A stretch of DNA of 64,000 nt from Microbacterium salsuginis (GCF_012524205.1 NZ_JABACI010000001.1:1116001-1180000); one strand, 5' to 3'. Counted from the first letter of the stretch, positions 34,546-42,481 are shown. Program-made: numbers and translations. The notes: generated from the sequence alone by a model not told the origin.

Positions 34546-35498
34546 CCCGCATCGCCGTCACAGGAGGAGCCGGGCGTCTCGGCCGCAGTCTCGTCGCGGG
34601 TCTCGCGGCGGCCGGCCACGAGCTCGTCTCGCTCGACCGTTCCACGTCCGACGCTGCGGAGCTGTCGGGCATCGACCAGATCGCGGTCGATCTGACGGAT
34701 CCGGATGCCGCCGCCCGCGCGATCGCCGAATCCCGCACCGATGCGCTCGTGCACCTGGCGGCGATCGCCGTGCCGTTCAGCGCCCCCGAGGACGTCATCC
34801 TGCGGACGAATGCGACGCTCGCTCTGAACGTGCTCTCGGCCGGCGTCGCGGCGGGCATCGGCCGGATCGTCACGGCGTCGAGCCCCACGGTGCTCGGCTA
34901 CGGAGCGCCGGCAGGATGGCTCCCCGACCGGTTCCCGCTCGACGAGCGCACCACGCCGAAGCCGTGGAACGCGTACGGCCTGTCGAAGCTCCTCGCCGAG
35001 CAGACGATCACGATGCTCTCGCGTCAGACCGGCGACGCCACCCGGTTCGCAGCCTTCCGCCCCTGCTACGTCATCGCCCCCGAGGAGTGGCACGGGGCGC
35101 CCACGCAGCAGGGGCACACCGTCCGCGAGCGCCTCGACGACCCGGCGCTCTCGGCGCCCGCATTGTTCAACTACGTCGATGCGCGCGACGTCGCGACCTT
35201 CGTCGACGTGCTGCTCGAGGCGCTTCCCGGCATCCCGAACGCCGAAGTTTTCTTCGTGGGCGCCGACGATGCTCTCGCCCGCCGGCCACTGGCCGAGCTG
35301 CTGCCGCAGTTCGTCTCCGGCACCGAGCAGCTCGCGGCTGAGCTGACCGGCAGCTCGCCCGCGTTCTCGAACGCCAAAGCGCGACGCCTGCTGGGCTGGC
35401 GACCGACGCACACCTGGCGCGGCGAGCTCGGCGAGGACGCCGTGGGCGCCGCACCCGACACCGAACACCCGATCCCCCGAAAGGACGTGCTGGCGTGA
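34542..35498 (+). CDS. NAD-dependent epimerase/dehydratase-fold protein, possible uronate dehydrogenase
   Basis: 318 residues, coupled to the previous gene by ATGA. It is an extended short-chain dehydrogenase: TGGAGRLGRSLVAGL nucleotide-binding loop, VHLAAIAVP, TASSPTVLGYG (Ser) and YGLSK (Tyr and Lys of the catalytic triad). In the company of a galactarate-type dehydratase and 5-dehydro-4-deoxyglucarate dehydratase, uronate dehydrogenase (uronate to aldarolactone) is the missing first step and this protein is the best candidate. It is about 50 residues longer than characterised uronate dehydrogenases, so the assignment is tentative. Confidence 0.75.
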   Translation: MTRIAVTGGAGRLGRSLVAGLAAAGHELVSLDRSTSDAAELSGIDQIAVDLTDPDAAARAIAESRTDALVHLAAIAVPFSAPEDVILRTNATLALNVLSAGVAAGIGRIVTASSPTVLGYGAPAGWLPDRFPLDERTTPKPWNAYGLSKLLAEQTITMLSRQTGDATRFAAFRPCYVIAPEEWHGAPTQQGHTVRERLDDPALSAPALFNYVDARDVATFVDVLLEALPGIPNAEVFFVGADDALARRPLAELLPQFVSGTEQLAAELTGSSPAFSNAKARRLLGWRPTHTWRGELGEDAVGAAPDTEHPIPRKDVLA

Positions 35499-36394
35499 AC
35501 TTCGACGGCATCCTCTTCTTCCCCGTCACCCCCTTCGACGCCGCCGACCGCGTCGAGGAGGACCTGCTGCGCACGCACATCGCGACGACGCTCGAGCACT
35601 CCCCCGGCGGCGTGTTCCCGGCGTGCGGCACCGGCGAGTTCCATGCCCTCTCCACCGACGAGGTCGCGCGCGTCGTGCGGATCGCCACCGAGACGGTCGC
35701 CGGTCGCGTGCCGGTCGTGGCCGGCTCCGGTGGCCCGCTCGGCCACGCGAGGGCGGTGGCCAAGACCGCGGCGGATGCCGGGGCCGACGCGCTGCTGGTC
35801 CTGCCGCCGTACCTCGTCGGCGGTCCGCAGGCCGGACTCGTGGCCTACGTCGAGGCGGTCGCCGCAGCATCCGATCTGCCCGTCGTGATCTACCACCGCG
35901 GCAACGCGCAGTACACCGTCGACTCGGTGCGCCGACTCGCCGGCAACCCCAAGGTCGTGGGCTTCAAGGACGGCGTGGGGGACGTCGGCCTCGCCCAGCA
36001 GATCGTGCGCGCCGTGGCCGAAGAGGGTCGCGAGGACTTCGCGTTCTTCAACGGGCTGCTCACAGCGGAGCTGACGCAGGGCGCGTACCGCGGCATCGGC
36101 ATCCCGCTGTACTCGTCGGCCGCGTTCGCGATGATCCCCGAGGTGGCGAACGCCTACTACCGGGCGTACGTCGACGGCGACGAGGCGCGGCGCAATGCCC
36201 TCCTCGACGGCTTCTACTCGCCGCTGGTGCGGCTGCGCGACGAGACCCCGGGCTTCGGCGTCTCGCTCATCAAGACCGGCCTGCGGCTCGGCGGGCTGCC
36301 CGTCGGATCGGTGCGAGCGCCACTGGTCGACCCCACCCCCGAGCAGGAGGCGCGGCTCGCCGGCATCCTCGAGGCGGGACGGGCTCTGCTGTGA
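35495..36394 (+). CDS. 5-dehydro-4-deoxyglucarate dehydratase
   Basis: 299 residues, GTG in a GTGA overlap. It belongs to the DHDPS/NAL superfamily: ACGTGEFHALS phosphate/carboxylate loop, VIYHRGN (Tyr133) and VVGFKDGVGD with the Schiff-base Lys158. GTGEFH and the FFNGLLTAELTQGAYRG stretch are characteristic of 5-keto-4-deoxy-D-glucarate dehydratase. This enzyme decarboxylates and dehydrates 5-keto-4-deoxyglucarate to 2-oxoglutarate semialdehyde. The aldehyde dehydrogenase at 37733-39178 would take the next step. Confidence 0.9.
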   Translation: MNFDGILFFPVTPFDAADRVEEDLLRTHIATTLEHSPGGVFPACGTGEFHALSTDEVARVVRIATETVAGRVPVVAGSGGPLGHARAVAKTAADAGADALLVLPPYLVGGPQAGLVAYVEAVAAASDLPVVIYHRGNAQYTVDSVRRLAGNPKVVGFKDGVGDVGLAQQIVRAVAEEGREDFAFFNGLLTAELTQGAYRGIGIPLYSSAAFAMIPEVANAYYRAYVDGDEARRNALLDGFYSPLVRLRDETPGFGVSLIKTGLRLGGLPVGSVRAPLVDPTPEQEARLAGILEAGRALL

Positions 36395-37524
36395 CGATCG
36401 CCGCAGGGGCGACCGGCGACGGGGCGACCGGCGATGGGGCGACGATCGCGTCGCTCGACGCGCGACTCATCCGTGTGCCGCTGACCCGCCCGTGGGGCGC
36501 GGACGTGACCGCCGTCGGCGTGATCGCGACGCACGTCGTTCGCTCCGACGGCGGCGAGGGCTGGGGGTTCTCGTGGACCCCGCAGATCGGCGCCGAAGCG
36601 GTGCACGCACTGCTCACGAACGACATCGCCGCGGCCGCGGTCGGTCGTGCGGCCGAGCCGGGCGCGCAGTGGCGGGCCCTCTGGCAGCACCTGCACGAGG
36701 CGGGCGGCGGCGGCATCACCACGATCGCGCTCGCGGGACTGGATCTCGCACTGTGGGATGCTGCGACCCGCGCCGCAGGAACGTCGCTGTCAGGCTTCCT
36801 CGGGCCGCGACGCGACAGTGTGCGGGCATACGGGTCAGGCGTCAACCTGCACTACAGCCTCGAGGAGCTGGTCGCTCAGGTGCAGCGCTGGGTCGACGCC
36901 GGGTTCGACGCGGTCAAGGTGAAGGTGGGCAAGCCCGACGTCGCCGAGGACCTCGAGCGCCTGCAGGCCGTGCGCGAGGTGCTCGGCCCCGATCGTTCGC
37001 TGATGATCGACGCGAACCAGCGGTGGGAGCTCGATCGGGCGACGCAGTCGCTCGAGGTGCTCGCGGCCGTGGCGCCGGCGTGGATCGAGGAGCCGCTGCG
37101 CGCTGACGACCTCTACGGGCACATCGAGCTCGCGGGTCGGCTGGAGGCCTCGAGCGGCATCCCCATCGCCGTGGGCGAGAACCTGCACAACGTCTTCCGC
37201 TTCGACGACTTCCTGCGCACCGGCGCCGCCCAGATCGTGCAGCCGAACGTGGTGCGAGTGGGTGGCATCACCCCGTTCCTGGGAATCACAGCGATCGCGG
37301 CCGAATACGGTGCCGCCGTGCATCCGCATCTGCTGCCCGAGCTCTCTGGCCAGCTCGCGCTGACGCTCCCGGCCGTCCCGGGCGTGCCGGAGCCGATGGC
37401 CGAAGACGTCGAAGACGCCGGCTTCGGCGCGCTCGGTGTGCTCGACGGCCCCTCGCCCGTGCGCATCGCCGGCGGCACCCTGACGGAAGTGCCCCACGCA
37501 GGTCTCGGCATCCGTTTCTCATGA
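36391..37524 (+). CDS. Enolase-superfamily dehydratase, galactarate/talarate-type
   Basis: 377 residues, GTG in a GTGA overlap. It has the mandelate-racemase-type barrel: KVKVG (Lys176, Lys178), metal ligands Asp207, Glu233 and Glu263, and the HPHLLPE loop (His311). RVGGITPFLGI resembles L-talarate/galactarate dehydratases. The Asp that normally pairs with the catalytic His is replaced: the motif reads QPNVVRVGG (Asn286). The expected product, 5-keto-4-deoxyglucarate, is the substrate of the previous gene's enzyme. The N-terminus carries a GATGD repeat from a 15-bp duplication. Confidence 0.85.
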   Translation: MTIAAGATGDGATGDGATIASLDARLIRVPLTRPWGADVTAVGVIATHVVRSDGGEGWGFSWTPQIGAEAVHALLTNDIAAAAVGRAAEPGAQWRALWQHLHEAGGGGITTIALAGLDLALWDAATRAAGTSLSGFLGPRRDSVRAYGSGVNLHYSLEELVAQVQRWVDAGFDAVKVKVGKPDVAEDLERLQAVREVLGPDRSLMIDANQRWELDRATQSLEVLAAVAPAWIEEPLRADDLYGHIELAGRLEASSGIPIAVGENLHNVFRFDDFLRTGAAQIVQPNVVRVGGITPFLGITAIAAEYGAAVHPHLLPELSGQLALTLPAVPGVPEPMAEDVEDAGFGALGVLDGPSPVRIAGGTLTEVPHAGLGIRFS

Positions 37525-37575
37525 CCCTCCCTCCCTCTCCTCCCCTCCCTCCCCTCCCTCCCCTCCCTCCCTTCC
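37525..37575 (+). repeat. 51-base polypyrimidine tract
   Basis: Every base from 37525 to 37575 is C or T, mostly CCCTCCCT units, beginning immediately after the dehydratase stop. The minus strand has many GGG runs and could form a G-quadruplex. It may pause or end transcription together with the hairpin that follows. Confidence 0.8.
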
Positions 37576-37599
37576 GCTCCCGCACACCCGCGCCTCCGC

Positions 37600-37662
37600 G
37601 GTTCGTTCGTCACCTGTGTACGCAGAATCGGCGTTTCTGCGTACACAGGTGACGAACGAACC
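37600..37662. repeat. Long intergenic hairpin, class A copy 1
   Basis: Arms 37600-37627 and 37635-37662 are perfectly complementary over 28 bp with a 7-nt loop. The core GTTCGTTCGTCACCTGTGTA and its complement recur at 49218-49278. An outer CGCCTCCG/CGGAGGCG extension adds further pairing. It sits between the enolase-type and aldehyde dehydrogenase genes, so it may separate or attenuate the two. Confidence 0.85.
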
Positions 37663-37732
37663 GGAGGCGGGGCGCGGAAAGCGGAGCGCGGCTGCGGCCC
37701 GTGGGGGCCCGCCGATACGAAAGGATCTCTTC

Positions 37733-39178
37733 ATGACCACCACCACCGCTGAACTCGAGACCCTCGCGGCCGCCGCGGCCGCTGCCGCGCCGATCTGGCG
37801 AGGATCGGATGCCGCAACCCGCGCGTCGTGGCTGCGCGCGGCCGCCGACGCGCTGGACGCGCACATCGACGAGCTCGTCGTGATCGCCGACGAAGAGACG
37901 CGCCTCGGCGAGACCCGGCTGCGGGGCGAAGTCGGACGCACGACAGGCCAGCTGCGGCTGTTCGCGACGGTCGTCGAAGAGGGCTCGTACCTCGAGCTGA
38001 CCGTCGACGACGCCGATCCCTCGGCCACGCCGCCGCGCCCCGAGCTGCGGCGCATGCTGACCGGCGTCGGGCCGGTCGCGGTGTTCTCGGCCTCGAACTT
38101 CCCGTTCGCGTTCTCGGTGGCCGGCGGCGACACCGCCTCGGCACTGGCGGCGGGCAACCCTGTGATCGTCAAGGCGCACTCGGGCCACCCGCGCCTCTCG
38201 GAGCGCACGGCCACGATCGTCGCGGAGGCCCTCGTCGCCGCCGGTGCGCCCGAGGGCTCGCTCGCGCTGGTCGAAGGCCGCGAGGCGGGCAACGCCCTCG
38301 TGCAGCATCCCGTCATCCAGGCCGCCGGATTCACCGGATCGCTCGGCGGTGGCCGGGCGCTGTTCGACCTCGCGTCGGGTCGCCCGGATCCGATCCCGTT
38401 CTACGGCGAGCTCGGATCGGTCAACCCCGTCGTCATCACGCCGACCGCGATCGCCGCACGCGGAGACGCGCTCGCGCAGGGCCTCGTCGGGTCGTTCACC
38501 CTGGGCGTCGGGCAGTTCTGCACCAAGCCCGGGGTCGTCTTCATCCCCGCGGGCGCCGGGTTCGAGGACCTCGTCGCGGGCTTCGCGACCGGCTCGGCCG
38601 GAGGCCCGCTGCTGACCGATCGCATCACGGCGGCGTTCCCGGAGGGCATCGAGCACCTCGAGGCCGACCCGTCCGTGAGTGTCGTGGCTCAAGGGCTTCC
38701 GGTCGAAGCCGGCGCCGCACGACCGGTGGTGCTGTCGACGGATGCCGCGGCCGTCGCCGCGCGCCCCGAGACCCTCCTCGAGGAATGCTTCGGACCGGTC
38801 ACCCTCCTCGTGCGGTACTCGTCGGACGAGGAGCTGCTCACGGCGCTGCGCGCCGTGCCCGGGTCCCTCACCGGCACGCTGCACTCCGAGCCGGGCGACG
38901 ACGTCGCGGACGTGCTCGCCGTGCTCGAGCGCAAGGTCGGGCGCGTGCTCTTCGCCGGCTGGCCGACGGGCGTGGCCGTGACGTGGTCGCAGCACCACGG
39001 TGGGCCGTGGCCGGCGACGACCTCGCTTCACACGTCCGTCGGCGCGACGGCGATCCGCCGGTTCCTGCGCCCCGTGACGTTCCAGGACGCTCCCGAGTCG
39101 CTGCTGCCCGACGTGCTGCGCGACGCGTCGCTCGCAGCGCTGCCGCACCGCCGCAACGGCGTGCTGCAGGTCCCCTGA
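37733..39178 (+). CDS. 2-oxoglutarate semialdehyde dehydrogenase (aldehyde dehydrogenase)
   Basis: 481 residues from ATG 37733 (AAAGGA site upstream). It is an aldehyde dehydrogenase of the alpha-ketoglutarate semialdehyde type: SASNFPFAF (Asn122), VIVKAHSGHP (Lys147), GELGSVNP (Glu226) and GQFCTKPG (nucleophile Cys263). It would oxidise the semialdehyde from the 5-dehydro-4-deoxyglucarate dehydratase to 2-oxoglutarate with NAD(P). It follows the operon after 208 bases that hold a polypyrimidine tract and hairpin, so it may be expressed partly on its own. Confidence 0.9.
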   Translation: MTTTTAELETLAAAAAAAAPIWRGSDAATRASWLRAAADALDAHIDELVVIADEETRLGETRLRGEVGRTTGQLRLFATVVEEGSYLELTVDDADPSATPPRPELRRMLTGVGPVAVFSASNFPFAFSVAGGDTASALAAGNPVIVKAHSGHPRLSERTATIVAEALVAAGAPEGSLALVEGREAGNALVQHPVIQAAGFTGSLGGGRALFDLASGRPDPIPFYGELGSVNPVVITPTAIAARGDALAQGLVGSFTLGVGQFCTKPGVVFIPAGAGFEDLVAGFATGSAGGPLLTDRITAAFPEGIEHLEADPSVSVVAQGLPVEAGAARPVVLSTDAAAVAARPETLLEECFGPVTLLVRYSSDEELLTALRAVPGSLTGTLHSEPGDDVADVLAVLERKVGRVLFAGWPTGVAVTWSQHHGGPWPATTSLHTSVGATAIRRFLRPVTFQDAPESLLPDVLRDASLAALPHRRNGVLQVP

Positions 39179-39203
39179 GGACCCGACCGGTTCTCGCCCC
39201 GTG

Positions 39204-39278
39204 AGGTTGAGGAACCGCATCTAGGTTGAGACACCGCGCCTCGCACGGTTTCTCAACCTACGCACGGTTTCTCAACCT
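39204..39278. repeat. Intergenic repeat cluster, class B copy 1
   Basis: Two forward units (AGGTTGAGGAACCG at 39204, AGGTTGAGACACCG at 39223) face two reverse units (CGGTTTCTCAACCT at 39246 and 39265). The arms can fold into alternative hairpins. It lies between the convergent aldehyde dehydrogenase and glycerate kinase genes. Related units occur at 41249-41342. Confidence 0.8.
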
Positions 39279-39320
39279 GTGCGCCGCGTCTCGAGCACGG
39301 CGGCAGATCGGCCAGGAAGG

Positions 39321-40442
39321 TCAGAGCAGCGAGGCGGCGAGGGCGGCGCCGGCCTCGACGAGCCATCGCCCGGGGTCGGCCAAGGCCGCCTCGGCCGAGC
39401 CGGCGAGGTCGGTGAGCGACGCGGTTCCCGCGAAGCCCGACACGTCGGCGTCGGGCGTGATCCGGCCCGCCACCAGCGCGACCGGCACGCCGCTCGCCGC
39501 CGCGACGGCGCCGACGTGCGCCGGCACCTTGCCGGCGGCGGACTGCCCGTCGTACGACCCTTCGCCCGTGACGACGACGGATGCCTCGGCCACCGCCTCG
39601 CGCAGCCCCACGAGGTCCGCGACCGCGGCCGAGCCCGGCACGAGCGCGGCACCCCACGCCAGCAGGCCGAAGCCCGTGCCCCCGGCCGCGCCCGCGCCGG
39701 CAGCATCCGGATCCGCCGTCGTCAGCGCTGCCAGCCGCGCGAGCCCGGCGTCCAGGGCCGCGATGTCGTCGGGTGTCGCCCCCTTCTGCGGACCGAACAC
39801 CGCCGCCGCCCCTCGCCGGCCCAAGAGGGGGTTCGTCACATCCGAGAGCACGGTCACGCCTCCGGGCGGGAGCGCCGGCAACGCCGACAGATCGGCCGCC
39901 GCCAGGTCGGCGAGCCCACGGCCGCCGTCGGCGATGGGCCGGCCGGCAGCATCCGTGAATCGCGCGCCGAGCGCCGCGAGCATGCCGGTGCCACCGTCGG
40001 TCGACGAGCTCGAGCCGATGCCGAGCACGAGCCGCGAGACGCCGCGCGCGAGTGCCGCGGCGATCGCCTCGCCGAAGCCCTTCGTGTGCGCGTCGAGAGG
40101 CCGCAGCCGGGGCGGGGTTCCGAGCAGCTCGATGCCGCTCGTGTTCGCGAGCTCGACGACGCCGGTGCCGCCGGGCGCGTCGTCGGTCGCGGGCAGCAGG
40201 ACCCAGGATGCCTCGACCGGCGTACCCTCGGGCCCGGTGACGGTCACCGGCACGCGCTCAGCCCCGGGCACCGCGGTCGCGAAGGCGTCGGCCGTGCCTT
40301 CGCCGCCGTCAGCCATGGGGAGCAGGCGGATGTGATCGTGCGGGCGGACCCGCTGCCATCCCCGCCCGACGGCATCCGCGGCCGGCGCGGCGGCGATGGT
40401 GCCCTTGAAGGAGTCCGGGGCGATCACGACGGTGTGCAGCAT
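39321..40442 (-). CDS. Glycerate kinase (type I)
   Basis: 373 residues from ATG 40442, with AGGAG 9 bases upstream. The GlxK/GarK-type N-terminus VIAPDSFKGT, MADGGEGTADAF near residue 43 and GIGSSSSTDGGTGML near 141 are diagnostic, as is VTGEGSYDGQSAAGK near 291. It phosphorylates D-glycerate, moving it into glycolysis; glycerate arises from tartronate semialdehyde in aldarate or allantoin catabolism, which fits the sugar-acid operon next door. It is divergent from the ThuA gene with a shared AAACGCT-type operator. Confidence 0.93.
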   Translation of the reverse strand: MLHTVVIAPDSFKGTIAAAPAADAVGRGWQRVRPHDHIRLLPMADGGEGTADAFATAVPGAERVPVTVTGPEGTPVEASWVLLPATDDAPGGTGVVELANTSGIELLGTPPRLRPLDAHTKGFGEAIAAALARGVSRLVLGIGSSSSTDGGTGMLAALGARFTDAAGRPIADGGRGLADLAAADLSALPALPPGGVTVLSDVTNPLLGRRGAAAVFGPQKGATPDDIAALDAGLARLAALTTADPDAAGAGAAGGTGFGLLAWGAALVPGSAAVADLVGLREAVAEASVVVTGEGSYDGQSAAGKVPAHVGAVAAASGVPVALVAGRITPDADVSGFAGTASLTDLAGSAEAALADPGRWLVEAGAALAASLL

Positions 40443-40478
40443 GGGCCCATTCTCCTGGAGAACGCGACGAGGGACGGG

Positions 40479-40499
40479 GGAAAACGCTATCCTCACATC
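40479..40499 (+). promoter_or_regulatory. Shared operator and leaderless ThuA promoter
   Basis: GGAAAACGCTATCC (40479-40492) is a LacI-type site between the divergent glycerate kinase and ThuA genes. TATCCT (40488-40493) ends 6 bases before the ThuA ATG at 40500, so operator and -10 box overlap. Confidence 0.5.
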
Positions 40500-41222
40500 A
40501 TGGCAGCCCCTGAGACCGTCCCCTTCGACGGCGACCCCCGTGGACGGATGCCTCGAGCCGTGATCGCCAGTGGCGCCGGGCGCTACGCCGACCCGTGGCA
40601 TCCGTATCCCCAGACCTCCGCCGCGATCGCCGACCTGCTGCGCGCCGACGGCTGGGACGTCGACGTCATCGACGACCCCGACATCGCCCTCGGCCGGCTC
40701 GCCGACGCGGAACTCCTGGTCGTGAATGCCGGCGACCCGTCGCGCAATCCGGACGCCGCACCGGTGGTCGTCCCCGCCGCCGAGGCCGGATTGGCCGCCG
40801 CTCTCGATCGCGGCATCGGGGTGATCGCGACGCACAGCGCCGTCTCGAGCCTGCGCGACTACCCCGACTGGATCGGCACGATCGGCGGCGAGTGGCGCAA
40901 CGGCCTGTCGTGGCATCCCGAGATCGGTGTCGCCGCCGTGCGCGCCGTGGCACCCGGCAGCATCATCGTGCCGGCAGACTTCACCGCGTTCGACGAGCGC
41001 TACACCGACCTCGTCGTCGACCCCGCCGTCCACGTGCTGGCGGTGCACGAGCTCGACGGCACCGCGCATCCGCTGGTGTGGACGAACGAGACGAACTGGG
41101 GACGGATGCCGGTGCGCGCGGTCGTCAGCGCGCTCGGCCACGACACCCGGGCGTACGAGTCCGCCGAGCTGCGTGCCGTGCTCGCACGCGCCGCCCGCTG
41201 GGCCGCCCGCCTCGCGCCGTGA
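40500..41222 (+). CDS. ThuA-domain protein
   Basis: 240 residues from ATG 40500. It is a ThuA-like class I glutamine-amidotransferase-fold protein: GIGVIATHSAVSSLRDYPDW near residue 100, IGGEWRNGLSWHPE near 122, and VHVLAVHELDGTAHPLVWTNE near 178. ThuA proteins belong to trehalose-utilisation and 3-keto-glycoside gene sets. Their reaction is poorly defined and some bind or hydrolyse keto-glycosides. The shared operator with glycerate kinase and the Gfo/Idh genes elsewhere in the window suggest a role in modified-sugar turnover; inference only. Confidence 0.8.
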   Translation: MAAPETVPFDGDPRGRMPRAVIASGAGRYADPWHPYPQTSAAIADLLRADGWDVDVIDDPDIALGRLADAELLVVNAGDPSRNPDAAPVVVPAAEAGLAAALDRGIGVIATHSAVSSLRDYPDWIGTIGGEWRNGLSWHPEIGVAAVRAVAPGSIIVPADFTAFDERYTDLVVDPAVHVLAVHELDGTAHPLVWTNETNWGRMPVRAVVSALGHDTRAYESAELRAVLARAARWAARLAP

Positions 41223-41248
41223 GCTCGGCCTCGCACCCACCCCGCCCG

Positions 41249-41342
41249 AGGTCGAGAAACCACACGGAGGTTGAGAAACCACACGGAGGTTGAGACTTCC
41301 GCCCGCACGCGGTTTCTCAACCTCTCCGCGGTTTCTCGACCT
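41249..41342. repeat. Intergenic repeat cluster, class B copy 2
   Basis: Two tandem 19-bp units AGGTYGAGAAACCACACGG (41249, 41268) and a third partial unit (41287) face reverse units CGGTTTCTCAACCT (41310) and CGGTTTCTCGACCT (41329). It lies between the convergent ThuA and GalR genes. The unit core matches the 39204-39278 cluster. Confidence 0.8.
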
Positions 41343-41404
41343 CGACCCGGCGACCGGCGCCTGGCGACACGCGCCCGGCGACACGCGCCGAACACGCGCG
41401 GCGC

Positions 41405-42439
41405 TCAGCGGTCAGCGGGCGGCGCGGCGGTGCTCGCGCGGACGACGAGCGTGGTCGGCACCAGTTCGAACGCGTCGGCGCCGTCTTCGATCCCGGTCAC
41501 GAGCGTCTGCACCGCGAGCTCGCCGAGGCGGCCGAACTCCTGCCGCACCGTCGTGAGCGGCGGCCGATACTCGGCGGCGTCCGCGACGTCGTCGAACCCG
41601 ACGATGCTGACCCCGCGCGGCACGTCCCGGCCCGCATCGGCGAGGGCACGCATCGCGCCGAGCGCCATCTGGTCGTTGGCGGCGAAGACGGCGGTGACCG
41701 CGGGGTCGGCGGCCAGCACCTCTCCCAGACGATGACCGGATGCTGCGGTCCAGTCGCCGCGGATCGGCTCCGGCGCTTCGCGCCCGGCCTCGGCCAACGC
41801 GGCTCGCCAGCCCCGCTCCCGCTCCGAGGCGGCGAACGACGACGCCGGGCCTGCGAGGTGATGGACGGTGCCGTGTCCGAGCCCGAGCAGGTGCTGCACG
41901 GCGGCGCGCGCGCCGCCGGCGTGGTCGGACTGCACGATCCCCCGTCTGCCCGCGGGTGCCCGGCGCGCGCCGGCGGCGATCTCGGGCGGCGCGTCGACCA
42001 CGACCACGGAGAGGCCTCGGGGTGCCGGCGCGTCGAGCGCGAGCGCCGTGGCCTCATTGAGCACGATGACGCCGTCGACGCCCTGCTCGGCGAGCCGTTC
42101 GAACGCGGCCGCGGCGCCGTCGGCGCCGAGCGTCACGACCGTGAGGGCGTAGCCGCGGGTGCCCGCGGCATCCGCCACCGTCTGCAGCATGAGCGAGTTG
42201 CCCACCGTGGCGAGCGTCGACACCACGAGCCCTATGGTCTGGGTGCGGCCGGTGCGCAGCGCGCGGGCGGCACGGTGCGGGCGGTAGCCGAGCTCGGCCA
42301 TCGCCGCCTCGACGCGGGCCCGCGTCTCGGGGTCGACGCGGGGGCTCGCGTTCACCACGCGCGACACCGTCTGACCCGACACCCCGGCACGGGCAGCGAC
42401 GTCCGCCATCGAGATCCGGCGCTGTGCCGCTGCATCCAT
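41405..42439 (-). CDS. LacI-family regulator, probable galactose repressor
   Basis: 344 residues from ATG 42439 (GGAGGTGG site upstream). The helix-turn-helix ISMADVAARAGVSGQTVSRV lies at residues 9-28. The effector domain starts IGLVVSTLATVGNSLMLQTV and ends LVVRASTAAPPADR. It is divergent from galT-galK with three TGTT/AACA-type palindromes between, so it most likely represses the Leloir genes and itself, with galactose as the natural inducer. GalR is a functional inference; gene names vary in actinobacteria. Confidence 0.85.
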   Translation of the reverse strand: MDAAAQRRISMADVAARAGVSGQTVSRVVNASPRVDPETRARVEAAMAELGYRPHRAARALRTGRTQTIGLVVSTLATVGNSLMLQTVADAAGTRGYALTVVTLGADGAAAAFERLAEQGVDGVIVLNEATALALDAPAPRGLSVVVVDAPPEIAAGARRAPAGRRGIVQSDHAGGARAAVQHLLGLGHGTVHHLAGPASSFAASERERGWRAALAEAGREAPEPIRGDWTAASGHRLGEVLAADPAVTAVFAANDQMALGAMRALADAGRDVPRGVSIVGFDDVADAAEYRPPLTTVRQEFGRLGELAVQTLVTGIEDGADAFELVPTTLVVRASTAAPPADR

Positions 42440-42481
42440 CCCGCCGCCACCTCCCTCGCCGACCCACCGTCTGGGACGTCG

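Noticed and set aside
37600..37662. Insertion-sequence ends
   Set aside because: No transposase lies between or beside the class A copies, and no target duplication is visible.
41249..41342. Possible CRISPR array
   Set aside because: Units are adjacent or inverted, with no unique spacers of regular length and no cas genes.
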